Assembly (NCBI GenBank): GCA_937873165.1
Contig: CALMVH010000081.1
Location: 11,349 to 16,635, forward strand
Reading direction: 5' to 3'
From: an uncultured Rhodospirillales bacterium
GTDB taxonomy: Bacteria; Pseudomonadota; Alphaproteobacteria; CALMVH01
DNA length: 5,287 bases
Shown: positions 1 through 5,262 of the stretch, one piece after another
Layout: the number at the start of each line of letters is the position of its first letter
Position numbering within the stretch: position 1 is the first letter of the stretch
Position numbers and translations under genes: made by a program
The notes under the pieces: model-generated
Told to the model about the DNA's origin: nothing
The model's database searches: none
What the model saw: the letters and a program-made list of their open reading frames with translations, nothing else

Positions 1-713
1 TAGCCGCCGCCCAGATCGACGCGGCTGATCGAATGTCCACGCCGGTCCAGATTGGCCATGAGGTCCTTTAACCTGCGATAGGCCTCCTGAAACGGAGCTG
101 TTTCGAGAATTTGCGAACCGATATGCATGGCAAGGCCGCAGAGGTCGACCGGCGAGTTCCTGGCTGCCGCGAACAGGGCAGGGGCATCCTCCAGCGCGAC
201 TCCGAACTTGTCCTCGGCCCGGCCGGTCGAAATCTTGTGGTGACCGCCCGCGTCGACATCGGGGTTGATGCGCAACGCCGCCGCGCATCGGACCTGCCTG
301 CTTGCGGCGATCTGCTTCAAAAGCTCGAGTTCGGGCGCCGACTCGACGTTGAACTGGTGGATGCCGACATCCAGCGCTTGCGCGATTTCCACGGCACTCT
401 TACCGACGCCGGAGTAGACGATTCGGTCGGCCGGCACGCCTGCTGCCAGCGCGCGCGTCAGTTCTCCGCCCGATACGATATCGGCCCCGAAGCCCTTGTG
501 CGCGAACAGCGAGATGACCGCCAGGTTGGGGTTGGCCTTGACGGCGAAGTAGGGAACGATGCCGCGCGTGCGGAACGCCTCCGCGAAGGCATCGGCTCGC
601 TCATGCAACGCAGCGGCGGAATAGCAGTAAAATGGCGTCGGAACCGCGTCCGCGATCTGCTGCACGGCAAGGGCTTCGACGTGCAGCGCGCCCTTCTGGT
701 AGGCGAACGTCAT
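1..713 (-). CDS. lysA: Diaminopimelate decarboxylase, N-terminal part (3' end outside window)
   Basis: This PLP enzyme decarboxylates meso-diaminopimelate to L-lysine, the last step of lysine synthesis in the cytoplasm. The reading frame is open from the ATG at 713 to the window edge, giving 237 codons of a family usually about 410-430 residues long. The visible part is most of the alanine-racemase-like PLP barrel. It contains YFAVKANPN with the PLP-binding Lys59, GADIVSGGEL (76-85), SGVGK (101-105), FNVES (121-125), RINPDVDAGGHHKISTG (148-164), HIGSQ with His197, and the phosphate-binding DLGGG (233-237) at the cut. The C-terminal domain with the substrate-binding and active-site Cys motif lies outside the window. 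The start is fixed by the family N-terminus and by the ATGA overlap with the upstream lipoprotein stop, with a weak GAG six bases before the ATG. Translational coupling to that gene is inferred. Confidence 0.97.
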   Translation of the reverse strand, partial: MTFAYQKGALHVEALAVQQIADAVPTPFYCYSAAALHERADAFAEAFRTRGIVPYFAVKANPNLAVISLFAHKGFGADIVSGGELTRALAAGVPADRIVYSGVGKSAVEIAQALDVGIHQFNVESAPELELLKQIAASRQVRCAAALRINPDVDAGGHHKISTGRAEDKFGVALEDAPALFAAARNSPVDLCGLAMHIGSQILETAPFQEAYRRLKDLMANLDRRGHSISRVDLGGG

Positions 714-940
714 TGCAGGCTCTGTTCGGGCCGTGCCTTGTACTTGGTGGTAAGATCGCTTTCCGGCATGGCGGCCGCGGCCTCGCCCGGAAGCGGCCGG
801 GGGTACACCTGCGGATACGCGTCTGCGGTCGCGTCTTCTGGCGGCAGCAGACCCGCCGGCTTGCGCCCGCAGCCGGCGAGTGAGACCAGGAGGCCGAGCG
901 CCAATAGTGGAAAGACCTTTGAATGCATGGGATTTGCCAT
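710..940 (-). CDS. lptM: Small outer-membrane lipoprotein, LptM/YifL-like
   Basis: This is a 76-residue lipoprotein. A short N-terminal region with Lys8 is followed by a hydrophobic stretch (VFPLLALGLLVSLAG) and a lipobox LAGC, so the predicted lipidated cysteine is Cys24. The mature part begins CGRKPAG and is rich in proline, with a YPQVYPRPLP segment and a polar tail. Small lipoproteins starting CGxKGP or similar directly upstream of lysA are common in proteobacteria. The E. coli relative LptM helps the LptD/LptE lipopolysaccharide translocon mature, and that role is inferred here from family and position only. I chose the ATG at 940 because GAAGAA lies seven bases upstream and the signal peptide then has normal length. 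A TTG at 961 would add seven residues, and the ATG at 928 has no ribosome binding site. The stop overlaps the lysA start by four bases (ATGA), so the two genes are probably one operon. Confidence 0.82.
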   Translation of the reverse strand: MANPMHSKVFPLLALGLLVSLAGCGRKPAGLLPPEDATADAYPQVYPRPLPGEAAAAMPESDLTTKYKARPEQSLQ

Positions 941-961
941 AAATCTATTCTTCGTAATCAA

Positions 962-1081
962 ATAATTACGCCGTGAATGCTGGGATAGTCACCAATTATT
1001 ATCCTTTAACCCACTACTCTTCCCTAAAGAAGCGGTGATCCGCCACCAAACAGACCTGACAGCGCTGGACAGAGTTCGAAC
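962..1081. promoter_or_regulatory. AT-rich divergent promoter region between lptM-lysA and tlpA
   Basis: This is the only AT-rich gap of more than 100 bases in the window, and it must hold the start signals of both divergent transcripts. On the minus strand TAGGGA (1026-1021), a 17-base spacer and GATAAT (1003-998) form a candidate promoter for lptM-lysA, with the -10 matching consensus at five of six positions. On the plus strand GTGAAT (973-978), 18 bases and TATTAT (997-1002) form a candidate for tlpA, again with five of six in the -10 but a poor -35. The two -10 boxes lie on top of each other. A 7-base inverted repeat, AATAATT (961-967) and AATTATT (994-1000), overlaps the same place. The boxes were picked by eye, and true start sites are unknown. 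Confidence 0.4.
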
Positions 1082-1085
1082 GGAG
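1082..1085 (+). promoter_or_regulatory. Ribosome binding site that sets the tlpA start
   Basis: GGAG sits six bases before the ATG at 1092. An in-frame GTG at 1035 would lengthen the protein by 19 residues. That extension is polar and arginine-rich, would bury the signal peptide, and has no good Shine-Dalgarno sequence in front of it. The downstream ATG is therefore preferred. Confidence 0.75.
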
Positions 1086-1091
1086 CAATCG

Positions 1092-1694
1092 ATGCGTAAC
1101 ATGTTGCCGGGTCTGTTCCTTTTATCCATCGCAACCCTGCTGGGCACAGCAGCCGCCAAAGCCGAACCGCCTCTCGACGGCGAGATGAGCAAGTTCAATC
1201 TTTCCGCCGGTCAGGCTGAGTTGTCCAGGGTTTCGCTGACCGACGCCGATGACAACGATGTTTCGCTGGCGCAGTTCAAGGGCAAGGTCGTGCTGCTGAA
1301 CGTATGGGCAACCTGGTGCGGGCCGTGCGTGGAGGAAATGCCGAAGCTCGACCACCTGCAGGCCACCATGGGCGGCAGCGACTTCACGGTTGTTCCGGTC
1401 GCGATCGATCGCGGTGGCGCGCACAAGGCCATGCCGTTCCTGGCGCGGATGAACGTATCGGCTATGAAGCCCATGTTCGATCAATCCAACAGCATCGGAC
1501 GGGTCCTTTCGGCAAGCCGTATTCCCGTTTCCATCCTGATCGGCCGCGATGGCAACGAGATCGGCCGCCTTGTGGGATCGGCCGACTGGGATACGCCGGA
1601 AGCGCGTAACCTGATCCACTACTTCGTCGCGACGTCGAAGCAGGGTGGAACACCAGACACGCTTCAGCCGGCGCAGGTGTCGCTCAGCCGGTAA
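1092..1694 (+). CDS. tlpA: TlpA-family exported thiol-disulfide oxidoreductase (thioredoxin fold)
   Basis: This is a 200-residue protein with an N-terminal hydrophobic segment (LPGLFLLSIATLLGTAAA). It is probably a Sec signal ending near AAAKA-EPP, or else a membrane anchor as in some TlpA proteins. A thioredoxin-like domain follows. The redox motif WATWCGPC gives Cys76 and Cys79, and RIPVSILIG carries the cis-proline (Pro145) that faces the active site. GKVVLLNVWATWC is typical of the TlpA/ResA group. Such proteins keep thiols reduced in the periplasm, often for cytochrome c or cytochrome oxidase assembly, but the client here cannot be read from the sequence. The C-terminal 20 or so residues after the fold are polar and probably disordered. 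The gene is divergent from lptM-lysA, a neighbourhood seen in many alphaproteobacteria. It converges on hbd with only three bases between stop codons. The symbol reflects the family and is not proof of orthology to Bradyrhizobium TlpA. Confidence 0.92.
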   Translation: MRNMLPGLFLLSIATLLGTAAAKAEPPLDGEMSKFNLSAGQAELSRVSLTDADDNDVSLAQFKGKVVLLNVWATWCGPCVEEMPKLDHLQATMGGSDFTVVPVAIDRGGAHKAMPFLARMNVSAMKPMFDQSNSIGRVLSASRIPVSILIGRDGNEIGRLVGSADWDTPEARNLIHYFVATSKQGGTPDTLQPAQVSLSR

Positions 1695-1697
1695 CGA

Positions 1698-2573
1698 TCA
1701 GCGTGTGGGAACCGGAATCGCGCCGCTGTAATCGTAGAAGCCGCGCCCCGAGCCACGCCCGGTCCATCCGGCCTCGACGTACTTCACCAGCAAGGGGCAG
1801 GGCCGGTACTTGCTGTCGGACAGCCCTTCGTACAGCCCCTGCATCATGGTCAATACCCGGTCGAGCCCAATGAAGTCGGCAAGTTCGAGAGGTCCCATCG
1901 GATGATTGGCGCCCAGGCGCATGGCGGTGTCGATGGCGGTCACCGATCCCACGCCCTCGTACAGCGCGAAAACGGCTTCGTTAATCATGGTCAGCAGGAT
2001 GCGGTTGACGATAAAGGCTGGGTAGTCCTCCGAAACCGCGCTCTCCTTGCCGATGGCATGCACGAGATCCCGCGTGATCTCGAACGTCACGGTGCTGGTC
2101 GCAATGCCCCGGATGATCTCCACAAGGTTCATGGCCGAAACCGGCTTCATGAAATGCATGCCGATGAACCGGTCCGGGCGACCCGTGGCCGACGCCAGCC
2201 GGGTGATGGATAGGGACGAGGTGTTGGTCGCCACGACCGTCTCGGGCGGCAGGTGCTTGACCACTTCGCCCAAGACCCGGCGCTTGGCCGCTTCATCCTC
2301 CGTGACCGCCTCGACCACGAAGCCGCAATCGGCGAAGTCCGTGAAGTTCTCGGTCAGGTGCAGCCGGGACAGGGCTGCGGAGCGCTCGTAGTCCGTCAGC
2401 ACGGCCTTGGAGACCTGGCGTTCCAGGTGGTGATCAATCTCGGCACGGGCGCGCTGGAGGCTGCCGGGATCGATATCGTACAACGAGACGTGGAAGCCGG
2501 CGCGGCTGAAAACCTGTGCGATGGCAGAGCCCATGACTCCGGCACCGAGAATCCCCACGCTGTCGATCTTCAT
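1698..2573 (-). CDS. hbd: 3-hydroxybutyryl-CoA / 3-hydroxyacyl-CoA dehydrogenase
   Basis: This 291-residue protein matches the usual length of single-function 3-hydroxyacyl-CoA dehydrogenases (about 280-310). It oxidises (S)-3-hydroxyacyl-CoA to 3-ketoacyl-CoA with NAD+ in the cytoplasm, or runs in reverse. The N-terminal Rossmann domain has VGILGAGVMGSAIA (GxGxxG at residues 10-15) and acidic residues at the end of beta-2 (LYDID). NTSS (117-120) supplies the conserved active-site serine. His140 and Glu152 form the catalytic dyad, and Asn190 sits in FIVNR. The C-terminal helical domain shows AMRLGANHPMGPLELADFIGLD and ends in SGRGFYDY. The stretch after His140 reads HFMKPVSAM where the family normally has HFxNPVxxM (see findings). 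The gene is third in the etf operon, and its ATG overlaps the etfA stop by four bases (ATGA), with GAAG five bases before the start. Short-chain substrates are likely but not shown. Confidence 0.95.
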   Translation of the reverse strand: MKIDSVGILGAGVMGSAIAQVFSRAGFHVSLYDIDPGSLQRARAEIDHHLERQVSKAVLTDYERSAALSRLHLTENFTDFADCGFVVEAVTEDEAAKRRVLGEVVKHLPPETVVATNTSSLSITRLASATGRPDRFIGMHFMKPVSAMNLVEIIRGIATSTVTFEITRDLVHAIGKESAVSEDYPAFIVNRILLTMINEAVFALYEGVGSVTAIDTAMRLGANHPMGPLELADFIGLDRVLTMMQGLYEGLSDSKYRPCPLLVKYVEAGWTGRGSGRGFYDYSGAIPVPTR

Positions 2574-3505
2574 GCTTTCTTCAACTCATCCGCCAGTTCA
2601 GGCAACAGGGTAAACAGGTCTCCGACAAGACCGTAGTCGGCGACCTGGAAGATCGGAGCGTCGCCATCCTTGTTGATGGCCACGATGACTTTCGAGTCTT
2701 TCATGCCCGCCAGGTGCTGGATCGCGCCGGAGATGCCGACGGCGATATAGAGATCGGGTGCCACGATCTTACCCGTTTGCCCGACTTGGTAATCGTTGGG
2801 CACGAACCCTGCGTCCACGGCTGCGCGGGAAGCGCCGATAGCCGCATGCAGCGGATCGGCGATGGCTTCCAGCAAAGCGAAGTTCTCGCCCGATTGCATG
2901 CCACGCCCGCCGGAAACGACGACGCGCGCACTGGTGAGTTCCGGACGTTCGGAACTTGAAAGCGCCTGGCCGGTAAAGCGGGCCGGGTTCGACACTGGCG
3001 GCACCGGCACAGTTTCGATGGCAGCCGCGCCGCCTTCCGGGGCGGGGTTGAACGCGGTTGTACGGATCGTCATCAGCTTGATCGGGTCGGAAGATCGTAC
3101 CGTGGCGATGGCGTTGCCGGCGTAGATCGGCCTCTTGAAGGTATCGGGAGCAACGATTTCAAGCACGTCGCTGATCTGCTGCGAATCGACCAGGGCGGCC
3201 GCGCGGGGCAGGATGTTGCGGCCCGACGTGGTGGAAGGCACCACGACATGCGTGTAGCCCCGGCACAAGGCGGCGATCAGGGATGCGACGGATTCGGCAA
3301 TGCCATGATCCAGCGCCGGATCGTCGGCCAGCAGCACCTTTGCAACACCCAGGATGCGGGCTGCGGCCTCGGCCGGAGGGCGGACGTTCGTGCCCGCGAC
3401 CAGCACATGGACTTCGCCGCCGATATGCGTGGCAGCAGTTACCGCGCTGTGCGTCGCGACCCTGATGCCAGAATCGTCGTGCTCGGCCAGAACGAGAATG
3501 GTCAT
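2570..3505 (-). CDS. etfA: Electron transfer flavoprotein alpha subunit
   Basis: This is a 311-residue, FAD-binding subunit of the soluble ETF heterodimer, which takes electrons from acyl-CoA and similar dehydrogenases and passes them to ETF-quinone oxidoreductase at the membrane. The N-terminal domain (about 1-185, starting MTILVLAEHD) has the ETF alpha/beta fold. The C-terminal FAD domain shows SGGRGM (198-203), SRAAVDAG (226-233), VGQTGK (241-246) and the ETF-alpha signature LYIAVGISGAIQH (252-264), followed by AIN (276-278). It ends with FQVADYGLVGDLF, in which Asp289 corresponds to the residue that contacts the FAD adenosine side. Length and motifs fit the classical group that pairs with beta-oxidation dehydrogenases, not the bifurcating type. 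Four bases separate it from etfB. Its ribosome binding site AGGTGA lies inside the end of etfB, nine bases before the ATG, so the two subunits should be made in step. Confidence 0.98.
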   Translation of the reverse strand: MTILVLAEHDDSGIRVATHSAVTAATHIGGEVHVLVAGTNVRPPAEAAARILGVAKVLLADDPALDHGIAESVASLIAALCRGYTHVVVPSTTSGRNILPRAAALVDSQQISDVLEIVAPDTFKRPIYAGNAIATVRSSDPIKLMTIRTTAFNPAPEGGAAAIETVPVPPVSNPARFTGQALSSSERPELTSARVVVSGGRGMQSGENFALLEAIADPLHAAIGASRAAVDAGFVPNDYQVGQTGKIVAPDLYIAVGISGAIQHLAGMKDSKVIVAINKDGDAPIFQVADYGLVGDLFTLLPELADELKKA

Positions 3506-3509
3506 GGTT

Positions 3510-4259
3510 TCAAATCACCTTGGCTTCGTTGCGCAGCTTGTCCACCAGCTCGGCAACGCTTTGCACGCGCTTTCCAGCCTGCCGCACCGATGGTTCCTCG
3601 ACCTTTACAAGCGTCAACCGCGGCGAAGTGTCGACCCCGAACTCCGCCACTGGCAGGCTTTCCAGCGGCTTCTTCTTTGCTTTCATGATGTTCGGCAGCG
3701 AGGCATAACGGGGTTCGTTCAGCCTGAGGTCGGTCGTTACAACCGCCGGAAGCGTCAGCTCCAGCGTTTGGTGGCCGCCATCGACTTCGCGAGTCACCAG
3801 AACGCGGTCCTCGGTGATTTCGACGGTCGAGGCAAAGGTCGCCTGCGGCCAGCCCAGCAGCGCCGCCAGCATCTGCCCGGTTTGCGCGCTGTCGTCGTCG
3901 ATCGCCTGCTTTCCGAGGATGACCATCTGCGGTGCTTCACGCCCGGCGACCGCTTTTAGAATTTTTGCCACTGCCAGCGGCTCGATGTCGCCGTCCGCCA
4001 AGATTTGCAGCGCGCGATCCGCCCCAATCGCCATGGCGGTACGCAGCGTGTCCTGCGCCTGCGCCGGGCCGATGGATACGGCCACGACTTCCGTCGCCTT
4101 GCCCTTCTCCTTCAGCCGCACGGCTTCCTCCACAGCGATTTCGTCGAAGGGGTTCATCGACATCTTGACGTTTGCGGTTTCGACGCCGCTGTGATCCGGC
4201 TTGACCCGGATGCGGACGTTGTAATCGATGACTCGCTTAACAGGGACCAGTATCTTCAT
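3510..4259 (-). CDS. etfB: Electron transfer flavoprotein beta subunit
   Basis: This 249-residue subunit is of standard length. It carries the structural AMP of ETF and the loop that docks onto partner dehydrogenases. MKILVPVKRV opens the protein. NPFDE (36-40) and GKQAIDDDSAQTG (116-128) are nucleotide-binding segments. The ETF-beta signature is seen at VTREVDGG through LPAVVTT (155-176). The recognition loop reads PRYASLPNIMKAKKK (183-197), so Leu188 corresponds to the anchor leucine (Leu195) of human ETF-beta. The lysines that are trimethylated in human ETF-beta are also conserved here (Lys193 and Lys196). It is the first gene of the etfB-etfA-hbd operon. The ATG at 4259 is supported by AAGG six bases upstream and by the family N-terminus. 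Partner acyl-CoA dehydrogenases and the ETF-quinone oxidoreductase are not in the window. Confidence 0.98.
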   Translation of the reverse strand: MKILVPVKRVIDYNVRIRVKPDHSGVETANVKMSMNPFDEIAVEEAVRLKEKGKATEVVAVSIGPAQAQDTLRTAMAIGADRALQILADGDIEPLAVAKILKAVAGREAPQMVILGKQAIDDDSAQTGQMLAALLGWPQATFASTVEITEDRVLVTREVDGGHQTLELTLPAVVTTDLRLNEPRYASLPNIMKAKKKPLESLPVAEFGVDTSPRLTLVKVEEPSVRQAGKRVQSVAELVDKLRNEAKVI

Positions 4260-4281
4260 CGGAAACCTTGACGGAAACGGA

Positions 4282-4312
4282 ATGCCCGGAACTTATCCAC
4301 CCGATCGGGCAT
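4282..4312. repeat. Inverted repeat ATGCCCG / CGGGCAT in the divergent promoter
   Basis: The arms at 4282-4288 and 4306-4312 are exact reverse complements of seven bases, separated by 17 bases. The right arm overlaps the 10-base palindrome by four bases, so the sites are nested. It could be a second protein-binding half-site pair or a weak hairpin. No T-tract follows on either strand, so it is not a terminator. Confidence 0.35.
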
Positions 4313-4321
4313 AGAGATCAA
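4292..4321 (-). promoter_or_regulatory. Candidate etfB-etfA-hbd promoter
   Basis: On the minus strand TTGATC (4321-4316) matches the -35 consensus at four of six bases, and GATAAG (4297-4292) matches the -10 at four of six, with an 18-base spacer. Transcription would start roughly 25 bases before the etfB ATG. A perfect 10-base palindrome fills much of the spacer, which would suit a repressor or a spacer-twisting activator. The assignment is by eye. Confidence 0.4.
4300..4309. promoter_or_regulatory. Palindrome CCCGATCGGG, possible operator
   Basis: This is a perfect 10-base self-complementary sequence between the candidate -35 and -10 of the etf operon, in the 87-base gap shared with the divergent Nudix gene. 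It lies inside a wider inverted repeat. A palindrome of this size is expected a few times in 5 kb by chance, so its position is the only argument for function. The binding protein is unknown. Confidence 0.3.
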
Positions 4322-4346
4322 GGACGAGCATAGGCGCGGTGACAAC

Positions 4347-5243
4347 ATGGACCTTGAAGATACCGGTACACCGGCCTTGCCCCCGATTGACGACGCCAGG
4401 CCTTATCTGCGGCACCTCGCCGAGCTGAACCGCCACGATCCGGCACGCTATGTGCCCTGGTATATCGGATCGACGCTTGCCGGTCTGATGCGGCGGGACT
4501 TTATCGACGTTCTGCTGCCATACCGCGATGTCTTCAGCATTGCAGAGAACCGGATCGAACTGACTGCTGGCAACAATCATGCGCAGCGATCCGAGAACAT
4601 TGCCGGCGTTGTGGGCGCCCTCGCCGGGCAGGGGTTGTTTGCCTTGCGAAACGAACCATACCGCATTGTGGGGGCCTGGGGCGAGCCGTCGCTCGCCGCT
4701 ATCGATCGTGGCGCCTGCACGTTCTTCGGAACACGTGCGTTTGGGGTGCATGTGAACGGATTCGTCAGACGGCACGACCAGTACCAAATGTGGATTGCCC
4801 GCCGGGCACAAGACCGAGCTGTTTCTCCGGGCAAGCTTGACCACCTGATTGCCGGTGGGGTGTCCGAAGACCTCACGGCTCAGCAAACGCTTTTCAAGGA
4901 AGCGTACGAGGAAGCTGGAGTGACCCTTGATCAAGTTACGCGTGCAGTGCCGTGTGGGTTCGTATCGTATGCGCAGGACAAGCGAGGTGGCCTGGAAGCC
5001 GGCTCTCTGTTCGTGTACGATCTTGAAACCGAACCAGATTTCCTCCCCTGCAACGACGACGGCGAAGTTGAAAGCTTTGAGTTGATGCCCTTGGAAAAAG
5101 TCGCATCGATTGTGGCGACGACAGACGATTTCAAACCGAATTGCAATCTCGTCCTGATCGATTTCCTGATACGGCATGGCATGATCGAACCAGATGCGAT
5201 CGGGTATGAGGCGTTGGTGACAGGACTGCGCGGTTTTCTGTAG
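4347..5243 (+). CDS. Nudix hydrolase with N-terminal DUF4743 domain
   Basis: This is a 298-residue protein. The N-terminal half (about 18-135, beginning YLRHLAELNRHD) resembles the DUF4743 domain found before Nudix domains in bacterial and fungal proteins, some of which are annotated as thiamin-pyrophosphokinase-related. IDRGACTFFGTRAFGVHVNGFV (120-141) leads into the Nudix fold. The Nudix box runs from Gly170 to Val192: GGVSEDL, then KEAYEEAGV, with the metal-binding glutamates Glu185, Glu188 and Glu189. The first glutamate of the textbook box is leucine here (Leu176), and the arginine is lysine; both changes are common in this subfamily. FKPNCNLVLIDFLIRHG (262-278) is the typical C-terminal block. 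It should cleave a nucleoside diphosphate linked to another moiety, but the substrate cannot be told. The ATG at 4347 is preceded by GGTGA at a short four-base spacing. The gene is divergent from the etf operon, and no in-frame partner follows in the window. Confidence 0.92.
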   Translation: MDLEDTGTPALPPIDDARPYLRHLAELNRHDPARYVPWYIGSTLAGLMRRDFIDVLLPYRDVFSIAENRIELTAGNNHAQRSENIAGVVGALAGQGLFALRNEPYRIVGAWGEPSLAAIDRGACTFFGTRAFGVHVNGFVRRHDQYQMWIARRAQDRAVSPGKLDHLIAGGVSEDLTAQQTLFKEAYEEAGVTLDQVTRAVPCGFVSYAQDKRGGLEAGSLFVYDLETEPDFLPCNDDGEVESFELMPLEKVASIVATTDDFKPNCNLVLIDFLIRHGMIEPDAIGYEALVTGLRGFL

Positions 5244-5246
5244 GTC

Positions 5247-5262
5247 GAATACAGATGTATTC
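5247..5262. promoter_or_regulatory. Palindrome GAATACA-GA-TGTATTC, probable operator
   Basis: The two 7-base arms are perfect reverse complements around a GA spacer, starting three bases after the Nudix stop codon. The core TACA-N2-TGTA is the pattern bound by BlaI/MecI/CopY-family repressors. TACAAT at 5280-5285 matches a -10 at five of six positions, and the palindrome would cover the -35 side of that promoter, as expected for a repressor site of a rightward gene outside the window. A weak terminator is the alternative: the stem is AT-rich, its loop would be AGAT, and it is followed only by CTTATTT. Confidence 0.4.

Noticed and set aside
111..965. Long plus-strand open frame of 284 codons across lysA and lptM
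   Set aside because: It is antisense to a frame with complete LysA motifs, its product is arginine-rich with no recognisable domain, and such shadows are normal in GC-rich genes.
1035..1091. GTG at 1035 as the tlpA start
   Set aside because: It adds a polar arginine-rich stretch before the signal peptide and lacks a good ribosome site, while the ATG at 1092 has GGAG at six bases.
1122..1619. Minus-strand open frame of 165 codons opposite tlpA
   Set aside because: The plus strand has an intact thioredoxin fold with CGPC and a signal peptide; the antisense product has no recognisable feature.
1688..1715. CCGGT / ACCGG inverted repeat at the tlpA-hbd junction as a terminator
   Set aside because: The stem has only five pairs with an 18-base loop and no T-tract on either strand.
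2570..2573. Overlap of etfA and hbd as a sign of frameshift or gene fusion
   Set aside because: Both proteins are full length with normal termini; the ATGA overlap is ordinary operon packing.
3354..3959. Plus-strand open frame of 201 codons across the etfA/etfB junction
   Set aside because: It is antisense to two clear ETF genes and has low-complexity, Arg- and Pro-rich content.
4293..5177. Minus-strand open frame of 294 codons opposite the Nudix gene
   Set aside because: It lies opposite a well-supported Nudix frame, shows no family motif, and reads like a codon-bias shadow.
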